Part shown: positions 54,716 through 64,000 of the stretch, one piece after another | Layout of the letters: the number at the start of each line of letters is the position of its first letter | How positions within the stretch are numbered: position 1 is the first letter of the stretch | Assembly (NCBI GenBank): GCA_949316235.1 | Contig: OX438751.1 | Coordinates: 7,030,413-7,094,412, forward strand | Origin: Oegoconia quadripuncta | Lineage: Eukaryota > Arthropoda > Insecta > Lepidoptera > Autostichidae | Direction: 5' to 3' | DNA length: 64,000 nt | Notes under the pieces: model-generated | What the model saw: only the letters and a program-made list of their open reading frames with translations | Told to the model about the DNA's origin: nothing | Database searches by the model: none | Position numbers and translations under genes: made by a program

Positions 54716-54787
54716 AGACAATAGAAATGGTTGGATGGTAAAGGTAAATCATCACAGAAAATTCATCTAATCTTGTTTCTTTGACAG

Positions 54788-55041
54788 CTCAAAAGGCAAC
54801 GTGTTTCCACTTCCAAACCATCTCAAACTCAATTCGGTTTTGACCTGCCGCCTTGTTGGAGGTTTGACCAGGGAACAGAGAGCCATCTGCCATGAAGCAC
54901 CCGATACAGCCGCTGTGGCATTCGAGGGTCTTCAGCTGGCCGTCAGGGAGTGTCAACACCAGTTTAGGTGGCACAGGTGGAACTGTTCCAGCCTAACTGT
55001 GAAGAGTGCGAATCCGCACTCGAGTGCCATTATGAAAAGAG
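54788..55041 (+). CDS. Wnt10: Wnt10 exon 2, N-terminal Wnt domain
   Basis: Encodes 84 codons plus split codons at both ends, part of a secreted lipid-modified Wnt ligand that signals through Frizzled receptors. Visible landmarks in order: TCRLVGGLTREQRAICHEAP, then DTAAVAFEGLQLAVRECQHQ, FRWHRWNCSSL, and NPHSSAIMKRG. Four family cysteines are present (TCR, ICH, ECQ, NCS), and NCS is the conserved N-glycosylation sequon. CQHQFR..RWNCSSL and NPHxSxI..RG favour Wnt10 over Wnt7, Wnt6 or Wnt1, which have CQYQFR..RWNCS/T. The exon starts after 'tgtttctttgacag' with one base of a split codon and ends at AG|GTAAGT (phase 1, inside the glycine after KR), the conserved Wnt intron position before the (Y/F)RE(S/T)AF block. 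The palmitoleoylated serine and most cysteines lie in later exons outside the window. GTG at 54801 is not a start codon; the frame is open from the acceptor. Confidence 0.9.
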
Positions 55042-56726
55042 GTAAGTTTTTATTTGTTACTACAATATAACTATATGACGACTGGAACTGGGCAGATTAA
55101 AAACCATCAACACTGCTGAGTCCCTACCAGTAATCACAATAATGTAATTTCCGATTCTCATGTGAATTATTATTAGTTATTATAAAAGAAGTGGGTATAA
55201 AATTTTGTGGGCGCTGTTTTGGATTTTTTACCATAAAATCTCTACGACACTCTAGGGATCAAGACAAATCGACGACACCTTGCACTTCAAATCGGTCAAC
55301 CCGTTTAGGCTACAGAAGGTAACAGAGAAACACTCGAAAACATTGTTATTTCAGCACATTGCAATAGTTTGGCAAATTTTATTCAATGTTATTTTTTTTT
55401 CATGTATAGCCCTTAAGAGAAATTAAGTACCTAAAATATTGAAGATAAATAAACTCCAGGCTAACCTTCTTTAGTTTTTACAGATAAAAAGACTGCATTT
55501 GTATTTAATGCATTATTTTATAACTCCCATAACATTCTAATTTCAGTTAAAGTTTGAAGGGCCTTCATGTTAGATTTCGCTGTCCTTCTTTAATTTGAGA
55601 TACAATATTTTTAATAAGAGATTTGCTCCATATTATTGGTTTCCCATATTATCTGTTTTGATTCCATAAAAGTACTGGTTTCCTATAATTTTATCAATTT
55701 TTGACCAAGACAATTTAAAATAAGATGATATGAAACAAGTTCTTCTCATTTTTCCCTGTTTTTAATACCCAGTAGGAATACTTGCAATACTTGATATAGG
55801 TATAGGTAAGAATTTGAATTTACGCCATGTATGGAATTCAAAAATAAAATAGGACGTATAGAGATTCTACTCACAACCGCCCGAACATCCAAATGCCTTA
55901 TTCATAAGTCATCGAAAGAAAATAAAAAAAATGGAAAACTGGCCAAGATACACCATCCATCAAATAATTATACAGTACCTTAGTAAAACCTGAATGCAAT
56001 CAAAGTATCGGATCTCCAAATTGATTATAAACACAGTACTTATTTATACACATAATACACACATCTGCGGATAATGGAGAGCCAATAACACCAAAGCTTT
56101 ATTCTGTAACTCGTAGGTGGTAGCAATCAACATCGGCATAATGCCAGAACCAGTCCTGTCCACATGTAATACCATATGAAAACTTTATTAAAATAAATGC
56201 ATCTAAACATTAAACCAATCGCGATCAGCCATTACAATCCGAATTTATTACGACGAAAAATTATACACGGACATTAAGAACCACCAGAGGAGATCTCGAT
56301 GCATTATACTCTTGATCTTAGTATTTACCTACAGACAGTTTCTGTTGTATATATCCGGGTGTGAATGGGCTTTGTCGCCTATTTTTTCATTATCCTCGCA
56401 CACGTTGACGGGGATATTTACGAGCATGGACGATGGGAGACAACAAATAATATAGTCCTTGGTGGTGGCCAGGTGTGCCTCCGCTCCCGCGCCCTGCGAT
56501 TTCACGCTACGTGTGGGTCCGGACAGCGGGCACCCCGCGCCCCGCCCTTCATCGCCATCGCCTCAACCAATTAATATCTTAACTGGAATTGCCTGACTTT
56601 AGCTCCATCAGAGTTACTCAATTCTCTTCACGCCCTTATAGCTGCATACAATTTAATAACTTCGGAATTTGCTATTAAGTCTTACGAATTTGTGACCGTT
56701 TAAAGATATTATTGGTGGCGATTCAG

Positions 56727-56828
56727 ATGACACTTCTATTAATACTAATTTTAATGTTGAACAATCAGATCTCTGGAAAGAGATAGTATTAAAATTAGTA
56801 ACAGTGCTGCAATATAGAGAAGTGTCGT
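56727..56828. repeat. Imperfect inverted repeat, about 100 bp
   Basis: Outer blocks GACACTTCT and AGAAGTGTC and inner blocks TACTAATTTTAAT and ATTAAAATTAGTA face each other around 'gttgaacaatcagatctctg'. Unassigned; may be a small MITE or a structured RNA within the intron. Confidence 0.55.
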
Positions 56829-57002
56829 CAGAATTGATACCAGTGTCAAAGAAGATATAGTGATTATGGATTTAAGACACGAATTGTACACAGATTAATA
56901 TTAAAAACGTTGCCGTGATTCATTGTGGGTTGGATATCAGTTCTATTAGTATTGGTAATACTCCGTAACGACACCTTCCGGACCTTCGGCGCACGATTCC
57001 GT

Positions 57003-57620
57003 TTAAATTGAAAGATTGTGAAAAAAGAGCGTTACTAAACACTTAAACATCTTTCTTAACTTGCCCATTGTTGGGGTCCCGAATTGAAACGCCGACGGGA
57101 GAATGAAACGAAAAAAAACCGAAGAACAAATCGAGAGGCTTTTAAATAGGATAATAGCGATCGATGATCGAAGGAGAAAGATAATAACGATTCGGGACCG
57201 TTCGTTTTTTGCTGGAGCGTGTAGATACATTGATGAAAGAATGCTGTGGATGGACGGATGGCATTCTGGATAGATCACGGGAATTTGTTCCGCTTCCCCG
57301 AGATCCTCCACACATTGTTAGCGCTCTTGTTGTACGTGACGATGGTACAATACTCGCATATAGCACTATCAACGATTTAATGACTTTTGTTAGGCTAATG
57401 AGGGCATTGTTGGAAAAAGTTTCGCCTCAGGCGTTAATAGTGACGATGGTAGGCGAGATAAGCGTGAGATGTCAATCGTGGTCGGATGTGAGCGCGTCGC
57501 GTGAGGGAATTGGGGCAGCCAGGGTGGCGGACATGCGTCGATACGAATCTGACGGCGCGGGCGCACGTGACCTGCATCCACGATGCGAATGTGTCATAAA
57601 AAAGTGACATTTATTGGCGT
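57003..57620. other. Open frame of 132 codons in intron 2, unrecognised
   Basis: 57209-57607 (+) is open from ATG to TGA, with overlapping - strand frames of 63-102 codons. The translated text shows no domain, and I find no splice-site pairing that would join it in phase to the Wnt exons. The DNA is not repeated in the window. It could be chance, a decayed element or a conserved noncoding stretch. Confidence 0.2.
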
Positions 57621-58544
57621 TTTATATCAACAACGTGTCTACAGGTGACGGAGTGCCGTCGACAAAGTATGGTTATGGTTATGATGCTGCAAAAACATGA
57701 TAATGTTGTTGTAAGACCTCTTATCTGTCGAAGTGTCGTGGGAAGTCTGTCGCTTCGAAACGTCTTTATTTAACTAGGTACCTTGTAAGAATTATTTGCA
57801 GTCGATTTTTGAAGTTGGTGACCTACATGGGCGGCTTGATAACATTAAGAGTCAGGTGACCACTAGTCTAATATAATTTCATTAATGAGCACAGGGCCCG
57901 CGTGGCACATTGTGGCCAATAGGCTCTCTGTATCGGGGACTTATCCATAAAGTTATTGAAGCGTGTGTGTGTACGATTTTTTATATTATGACATGAATTA
58001 GGCTGTGTTATTTTTAGTTTCAGAAATCGAGAAAAATATCAACAAATATGGGAAAATGTATAAAAGACCGACCTAAAACAACAATTTTAAGCGACTTTAC
58101 ACAAAAACGGAACGTGTCGAAATGTCTCAATGCGGTGATGTGGCTCAACCATCTAATGGTCACCGATAACATCTTCCCCGGTGCGTTACCGAATCGTGCT
58201 CCTTCAGATGCTTCTAAACTGTGAGAAAAAACACAAAAGATCTAACAAAAAAATGAGAATTTGTCCAAAGTTTCCAGTTTTAAACGTGACATCGAGTGCT
58301 TTTTTGTTTCACCTTTGTCTGTCAGATTATGAGGCGGCTTTTAAGGGTTAATTAACTCGAGGAGTGTGTTAGTGAGGTTGCGGAATTTTTGAGAATATAA
58401 TTTTATAGAGTGGCGACTTGTGATCTCAATCGATCCTTTAAAATTATACTTTTTTTTTGGGCAAAATTAATTTTTATTTCCAACGAGAAAAATATATTTT
58501 ATTTTGTAACTATACTTCATTTGACTTCCTATTTTTAACCTTCG

Positions 58545-58870
58545 ACGAAATACGACGGGTGTTGTGTGTTTGACGGCGTTGTGTGTATGTGTCGTCTGAA
58601 CGATTTTGAAAACTAATGATTCTCTATTATATTAATACATAACTGCTCGTAAAACTTTCTAGTGAAATAGATAGTGAATATTTTTTTTTTCTTACATTCT
58701 ATTGTCTTTATGTGACACGACACGAGGAATGTTTATTTTAACCCCCGACGAAAAACAACGGGTGCATTGTGTTTGACGGCGTTGTATGTGTGCGTGCGTG
58801 TATGTATCCAGTCATTGTCCGGGGGTATCTCAGTAATGCGTAGTCCGATTTGAGTGAAATATTTAGTTTT
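58545..58870 (+). repeat. Two copies of the 'cgacgaa.(a)acgacgggtg' repeat
   Basis: 'cttcgacgaaatacgacggg' with 'tgttgtgtgtttgacggcgt' at 58541, and 'ccgacgaaaaacaacgggtg' with 'cattgtgtttgacggcgttg' at 58744. Related to 20390-20440. A common insect repeat; class not assigned. Confidence 0.55.
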
Positions 58871-59103
58871 TAACATACTTGCCTATTTGGATCTCTGTCT
58901 CTGGGTATTTTAGCCATTTTTTACGAGGTTTTTCTATTTTTTCAATTTATAATTATAGTGTATCGTGCATAAATCAAAGTGAGTTTGTCAAAATACAATA
59001 AAACAAATTTACTTCTTGACGTGACCGATAGCAGTTACACTACTGGTATTGAAGATCATTAGTCATATCCAAAATAAAAATTTCTTATAAATATAACTAA
59101 TAA

Positions 59104-59354
59104 CGGCTTCCGTTGTTCAATGTAAACAACAATGGATTTACGATTCGGAGGTCGCGGGTTCGATCCCCAGCGGGGTTACATGTTTAGTACTCGGTTTGGT
59201 TGGTGGTAGTGCATTTTAAGGGCCGGGTAGCTACCACCATCTTATCTAAGTCTGCCGCCGCACAGCAATCCTAGCATTGTTGTGTTCCTGTTGTAAAAGA
59301 TAAGGTAGTCAGGCCCCCATATCGGCCTCATAATAACTTAACATCAGGTCTGAA
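59104..59354 (+). repeat. SINE family A
   Basis: 'cggcttccgttgttcaatgt', B box GGTTCGATCC, body with deletions near 'gggccgggtagctaccacca'. The A-rich end is lost. Confidence 0.83.
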
Positions 59355-59359
59355 ACCTC

Positions 59360-59700
59360 ACTCCCAAGATTTGAATCTGCACAAATAATGGATTTGAACA
59401 TATTGAACCATATCTACAAGAGATTGACACTAAACCAATTTTCACTAAATACATAGAAATATTTGGAGGCATTACAGTGCTGGTGTCAAATTTGTCGCTG
59501 ATGACGTCACGCGCTGTAACTGTCCGGGTTTCGGTAATTAGCGATTCGCAACACACGGCCGGTTGGCACGGCCTGTACCTCCGACGCACCTTAATTGGTA
59601 CAAAACCCCTTCCAGCCACTGCCGAATTCAAAATTGATGGATATTTTTTATGAGAATTTTATGTCACAAAATAACATCACGTGCTTTGTTGGAAATGTGA
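59360..59700. other. Intronic DNA
   Basis: The 95-codon - strand frame at 59344-59631 has no recognisable content. 'gatgacgtcacgcg' at about 59499 contains another TGACGTCA palindrome. Confidence 0.35.
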
Positions 59701-59718
59701 ATCAAAGCAATCCAAGTT

Positions 59719-59889
59719 ATATATTTCGGGCACTTAGGTACACCAATTATTTAGATGAAGCCTAATAATTAACCAATAACAATACATAAATATTTATATA
59801 AAAATCCTTAACCTATAAATCTCGCATTTGAACCCGCAAGCATTGGTTACGGCAGGGTCACTACTCACTACCACACAGCAATCGGTCGA
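59719..59889 (-). repeat. SINE family B, diverged
   Basis: 'tatttcgggcacttaggtac', 'aataacaatacataaatatt', then 'catttgaacccgcaagcatt' (damaged B box) and 'ggcagggtcactactcacta' with the head at the right. Confidence 0.7.
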
Positions 59890-59894
59890 GAAAT

Positions 59895-61590
59895 GAGAGG
59901 TAAAGAAGACAATTAAGTGCCCTTCATGATTTATATTTGTATTGTATTGTATATTTGTGATTTAAGGTCATGATTACGATGATACTATATTTAAAACTAT
60001 ACCACATAATAACAACATACTCGTACTTATCTACTGAATGTCACAGCTCCAATATAGCGTAGATACCAACATTTTATTATAATATTATTATATAAGTATT
60101 TTGTAAACAACTTATTTAACTTCTACTTTTCTTATAATTAAGAAGAATAGGAGAAATGAATTTCCAAAAAATAAATCGACTTTTACTTATTTCTTATGTC
60201 ATGCTTTTTGTTACGCCTTGAGTAACTGACCGCTGAGTATATTTATTTCTGCCGAGAAACGAGCCCAACGGGTAGATATACCATAACGAACCTCTACTCA
60301 GGAATTAATCGAAATATTATACGAAAAGTTTCCACTGATTGACTGCAGAAAAACTTGACAGGAGTTCATTCATTTTGGCGCCAGATTTATGGGCTATCAA
60401 ACCATCACGAAAAACCATTTCAAACCATCTGTGCAATTGTAAATCACATGACAATGTGCGCGAGAGGCACAACAGCAACGGCGCGCGCGCATCGAAACCA
60501 ATGTTACGCGACGCGGAAAAAGCCGACCAACCGCCGCGTCGACTCGGGAAATCCAATCAGTATGCGCATTCGATTAAATAAATGTCGCGAACATACATTT
60601 TTAAATGAAGAATTGAAGATGAAATAAATGTTTAATGATAATTGAAATTTGTATTTACTTAGGAGCGGCTGTGAATTTTTTTTGCCTGCCGGCGCCGGGT
60701 TGCCGTATAAGGGCCGAATGTAGATTTGCCAATTTAATCCGTTCGAGGAATCGAGGTGGCGCTGCTATCCCTGGCAGACGAGACGTGAGCTGTCGAGCGC
60801 CAGCTGTCCCACTGATGGACAGGTATATGTAATTAGGTCCAAGCGTTACTTGTTTTTGTACACATCGACCGTGCAATGGTGACTTATAAGTAGTAAATGA
60901 AATTAAAATTGCTTGGATCTCAATGTTGCGAGCCTTAAATGATTATGGATGAACGAAGCCTCATTGGAGAGAAGGAGGCATAAAAAGTATATTCCAATTC
61001 TCATTGAATAAATATTAATGCAGTTCTTACTAAGGATTTTTAATGATAAACTTTTATGTGGATGATGTCCATTTTGGTAGACGTAACACCTCGTTCATAA
61101 ACAGGGTCTTGCACTAATTATACAGAAATATGTATACCCAGGAGCTGTAAAGACTAATTATCAACGTCATTAAAATGCTAACTTTTTTCATAGTAGGTAT
61201 CCGCATTTCACCTTTCCGAGTAGTTTAAAACACCCATCAGAATTGAGTGCCGTAAATCCATGTAACTTTTTCTCTCTGACAACTCGTAACGAAAATAATT
61301 ACACGTCATGCATTATTGAAGGAAACATACAAAAAAATAAAGGGACAAGTGTAAGGGAAGAATTTAAAATCTGTCACTTGATCAGAATTCAGAGCTTTCT
61401 GTTGGAAAAAAAAGTCGAAAACGTATAATCGGAATTCATTAGAGTCGATTTAAAATTCGATACGGGTTTCGGACGCAGCCGAAAAACGACTCGGCCAACA
61501 ACTAATTGCTGCAAATTGACACCGAGTTATATTTTTAAGCTGAACTGCACTTTAGGCAACGCAGTGGTGTTTATTAGACAAAACTACACA
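59895..61590. other. Intronic DNA with two GC-rich islands
   Basis: Stretches 60445-60560 and 60660-60830 are CpG-richer than the surroundings, not repeated in the window, and have no coding match. The second includes the E-box-like CAGCTG at about 60801. Possible regulatory islands; no proof. Confidence 0.35.
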
Positions 61591-61596
61591 GGTATA

Positions 61597-61828
61597 CAGG
61601 GTGTAATTTTAATCCACCCCTACCAACAAATTTCCCGAGGAATCTAATCGAATTCGACCGAAATTTTTAAGCTTCCAATAGTTAGGTACTAAATATCTAC
61701 TCTAGAACGACGAGTATGTAGGTAAGGGAAGTCGAAAATATTTGTTAAAATTCCTTCGAGAAAGTTGTTGGTATAAACAAGAATGGAATTATCTATTAAC
61801 ACGATATTCACCACTTAATTACACCCTG
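61597..61828. mobile_element. Mariner/Tc1-type MITE, 232 bp
   Basis: Begins CAGGGTGTAATTTTAATCC and ends with the complement of CAGGGTGTAATTAAGTGG, flanked by TA (61595-61596, 61829-61830). Inverted repeats are about 13 bases plus weaker similarity inward. No coding capacity. Distinct from the CAGGGCGTCCC family at 20546 and 49368. Confidence 0.8.
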
Positions 61829-61974
61829 TATAGCTGTCAATATCTCACTCACAGGAAACTGTCAATTTCTTTGCCGTATACATAATAAATTCCTTACTCG
61901 GACCTTACGGGCCAGGATATCAATACAAACATAGTATGTTTAACTATCTCTGTGGCATGTAAACAGTATAGGGC

Positions 61975-62150
61975 AGTTTTAAACGTCCGTCCAACCACCT
62001 ACCATCATAGTAAACTAAGTCTACCGCTAAGTAGCAATGGTCATATTTATCAGTGTTATATTCAAGATAGCCATACTAAGTTGGCGGTTTCTGGTGAGCG
62101 CACTCCCATCTTTGGCCTTTTCTTCACCGTTGTGGATAAAAACAGTTCAG
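61975..62150 (+). repeat. SINE family A, diverged body
   Basis: 'acgtccgtccaaccacctac', 'agtctaccgctaagtagcaa', 'ggcggtttctggtgagcgca' and 'tcttcaccgttgtggataaa' follow the family A order with many changes and without head. Confidence 0.55.
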
Positions 62151-62369
62151 TTTCTATTTGTGAATGACAAGAGTAATGGAAAAGATTTTTTATAGAAAAT
62201 CCTACCGTAAATATGTGGTTTTAAAAAAACTTGGAAAAATATTAAACCCTTTTGAAACTTTTCGTATCAGTTCTAATTTACAATCACATTCAGAAACCTA
62301 TAATTTACAATAAGTTTGTGCATACAAAACGTTATTACAACTACAATCGTTACAGCCACGTCGGCACTA

Positions 62370-62860
62370 TATTTTTTTACATACACACAGCGCCATCTAG
62401 TACCACACTAAGTAACTAGGCTTGTATTATGGATACCAGGTACTATACGAATAACTGTTTTTTTTTTGTAAATTTAAACATCACTAAAATTTTAAATGTC
62501 CGCCTGGCCAGCTACCACTTGGCGGCAGATTTAGATAAGATTAGATAAGATGGTGGTAGCACATCACAAAACCACATATTTACCGGAGGATTTTCCATTA
62601 CTCCAACCGGAACACAACAATGCTGTTGTGTTCCGGTTGTCAGAGATAAGATAGCCAGTCCTCCAAATGTGTTGGGTTTCCGGGTCAGTACGCTTCCACC
62701 TTCGACCTCATCTTCACTTAACATCAGGTGTGATTGAGGTCAAGAAGTCCATAAAAAAAAACATCAATAACTCAAGTAGGTACCTACACATAGTTCATGT
62801 TCGTCATACAAACATATGCCCCTAGCAGGATTCGAACCCGCGACCTCCAAACATACTCGT
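62370..62860 (-). repeat. SINE family C interrupted by SINE family A
   Basis: The left part 62370-62480 ('cacacagcgccatctagtac', 'cacactaagtaactaggctt') and right part about 62765-62855 ('atacaaacatatgcccctag', 'caggattcgaacccgcgacc') are one family C copy in reverse; the family A sequence between them is a later insertion. Confidence 0.75.
62488..62761 (+). repeat. SINE family A, rearranged, nested in SINE C
   Basis: 'aaatgtccgcctggccagct' is followed by an inverted piece ('ggcggcagatttagataaga', 'aagatggtggtagc'), then 'ccggaacacaacaatgct' meets 'gttgtgttccggttgtcaga' as an inverted repeat at about 62608-62641, and the normal 3' half follows to the A-run. An internal inversion or fusion of two copies. 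Confidence 0.75.
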
Positions 62861-62869
62861 AGTCGTCAT

Positions 62870-63405
62870 TTCTAAGAAGAGTCAGACTTAAGTCAGGCCC
62901 ATGAGCTCTCACCTTTACGTGTGATTATAAAAAGTTGAAGGATACCTTTACTAGGTAAATTAACTACCGATATGAATTATGGAAAGCTGTTGCGTTATAA
63001 AACTATTTAAATTGATCTATATACTATTTGATTTGGACAAACGAGCATCCTTGGTAGACCATAATCTTATATGAGCAAAGATGAAAGCGTAGAATAATTC
63101 GACCATAAGCACCATAACAGTAAACAACCGCGGTCCGGTCACCCATAACTCGAAATCATCAAAATCGATCAACCGAGCGTGCTATAAATCGCTACGTATC
63201 GATTCTATCGCGTCTCTTTCGATCGACAAATATAAATTTGTCACTGGCCACTTGGAAAAAGCTCGTTGTGGCTGAGGACAGATTATAAATAAACAATAAC
63301 ATGGCCCTATTTGGTTTGTACACCGTAACATTCATCAGGAGTCCGTATTCGATCTCGCGTGATAAACATAGTCGGTGGGCAGCTTTATAAAGCACGCAAC
63401 GGACT
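62870..63405. other. Intronic DNA
   Basis: No gene or repeat recognised; the 67-codon - frame at 63192-63395 has no family match. Several CGAT/ATCGAT cores occur at 63145-63225. Confidence 0.35.
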
Positions 63406-63409
63406 CAAC

Positions 63410-63510
63410 TGTCGATCTAAAGGGTCGCCGGTTCGATTTCCAGCAAGGTATTGTTAAGTATTCGGTTTGATTTATTGTAGTGCATATTTAAATGTCCTCT
63501 CACTAGCTAT
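63410..63510 (+). repeat. SINE family A, 5' part, diverged
   Basis: 'aagggtcgccggttcgattt', 'ccagcaaggtattgttaagt', 'attcggtttgatttattgta' and 'gtgcatatttaaatgtcctc': B box and first half of the body. Confidence 0.65.
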
Positions 63511-63559
63511 TATAATTTTACTACCATTGGTGTCGATTTTGTTCTGCATTCTGTAAACT

Positions 63560-63879
63560 AACCGCCTCCGTGGCTCAGTGTAAACAACATTGGGTTTACG
63601 ATTCGGAGGTCACGGGTTCGATCCCCAGCGGGGTGCATGTTTAGTACTGGGTTTGGTTGGTGGTAGGACATTTTAAAAGTCCGCCTGGCTAGCTAACCAC
63701 CATCTTATCAAATCTGCCGCCAAACAGCAATATTAATTGCATTGTTGTGTTGCGGTTGTTAAAGATGAGATAGCCAGATCCCCAACTAAGATGGGGGGTT
63801 TCCGGGTCATTACGCTTCCGCCTTTCGCTTATTAGTGTGATTGAGATCAAGTGCTAATCCGTTGTGCATGAAAAAAAAA
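63560..63879 (+). repeat. SINE family A, full length
   Basis: 'aaccgcctccgtggctcagt', 'gtaaacaacattgggtttac', B box GGTTCGATCC, full body and a nine-base A run. With 10574-10851 and 48742-49083 one of the best copies. Confidence 0.9.
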
Positions 63880-63884
63880 CTAAA

Positions 63885-63980
63885 GCCGGCTATGGGGCGA
63901 TACTATCCCGTACCAGGAAGAAAGCACTACTTTAAAACTGCTTTTATTTTACTTTAGACAAGGCCCATCAGAATCGAAAC
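63885..63980. repeat. Diverged relative of the 27251-27390 foldback element
   Basis: 'actactttaaaactgctttt' and 'attttactttagacaaggcc', then 'catcagaatcga', parallel the right half of 27251-27390 ('attactttaaaactggtttt', 'agtttagtttacttggtgta', 'catccgaatcga'). The left arm is not recognisable. Confidence 0.55.
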
Positions 63981-64000
63981 CATTGGCTACACAATAAAGA

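Larger units (their letters stand above)
43042..54787 (+). other. Wnt10: Wnt10 intron 1 (11.7 kb)
   Basis: Donor GTAAGT at 43042. Acceptor 'cttgtttctttgacag' ends at 54787 with a good pyrimidine tract and a branch-point-like CTAAT at 54767-54771. It is filled with SINEs, LINE remnants and MITEs listed separately. The stretch 43380-43550 just inside the intron is not repetitive and contains an Exd/Pbx-type TGATTGAT at about 43486; it is a possible intronic regulatory element. Confidence 0.6.
55042..64000 (+). other. Wnt10: Wnt10 intron 2, beginning (runs off the window)
   Basis: Starts with donor GTAAGT. I searched both the listed frames and the DNA for the expected next Wnt blocks (RE(S/T)AF, W(G/S)GCS, CKCHG) and found none, so the intron is at least 8.9 kb. 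The part 55042-59100 has few recognisable repeats compared with the rest of the window; SINEs reappear from 59.1 kb. Confidence 0.6.

Noticed and set aside
56365..56574. 69-codon frame with a signal-peptide-like start in intron 2
   Set aside because: The C-terminal half is GC-rich without domain content, no donor in a useful phase was found, and Wnt10 already has a phase-matched signal exon.
57209..57607. 132-codon frame as a gene or further Wnt exon
   Set aside because: No Wnt motif, no phase-compatible splice sites seen, and overlapping frames on the other strand; kept only as a low-confidence open frame.
60339..60627. Overlapping 80-90 codon frames at the CpG-rich island
   Set aside because: Open on both strands because stop codons are rare in GC-rich DNA; no recognisable protein.

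Overview
The window looks like a gene-poor stretch of a moth or butterfly genome (Lepidoptera). It is AT-rich and packed with tRNA-headed SINEs, 3' ends of non-LTR retrotransposons and several families of short inverted-repeat DNA elements. The organism call rests on the Wnt exon, on repeat types I recognise as common in Lepidoptera, and on an insect-type tRNA gene; no species can be named.

The only host protein gene I can support is a Wnt gene on the + strand, best read as Wnt10. A signal-peptide exon (42944-43041) ends at a consensus donor in phase 2. The next recognisable coding exon (54788-55041) starts at a strong acceptor with one base of a split codon, so the phases fit. It carries the N-terminal Wnt block with four cysteines and the WNCSS glycosylation sequon, and ends in phase 1 at an AG|GTAAGT donor. 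Later Wnt exons are not in the window, so intron 2 runs off the right edge (at least 8.9 kb). A TATA box with an initiator-like A 30 bases downstream lies about 570 bases before the start codon, and the leader between them has seven upstream ATGs. By analogy with the conserved insect Wnt9-Wnt1-Wnt6-Wnt10 cluster, the left 42 kb is probably the intergenic space between Wnt6 and Wnt10; this is inference.

Layout: 1-11.9 kb, intergenic with SINE and LINE fragments; 11.9 kb, a complete tRNA-Gly(CCC) gene on the - strand; 13-15 kb, reverse-transcriptase C-terminal remnants and a Harbinger-like element with a broken nuclease ORF; 17.5-18.8 kb, SINEs and an exactly repeated 458-bp tandem unit with a GC-rich R1-like retrotransposon tail; 20.5-21.4 kb, a mariner-type element with 268-bp terminal inverted repeats; 24-33 kb, foldback elements, SINEs and an 86-bp perfect palindrome; 38 kb, a Harbinger MITE with TTA target duplication; 42.3-43.0 kb, the Wnt10 promoter, leader and exon 1; 43-54.8 kb, intron 1 with a second mariner-type copy, a nested piggyBac-like MITE and an antisense endonuclease remnant that stops just short of exon 2; 55-64 kb, the start of intron 2.

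I found no bacterial-type operon, CRISPR array, rRNA or clear new multi-gene system. The most interesting points are the Wnt10 exon pair and its uORF-rich leader, the antisense retroelement against the exon 2 acceptor, the two mariner-type copies with very long arms, the perfect palindrome, and several insertion-into-insertion events that give a relative order of transposon activity.
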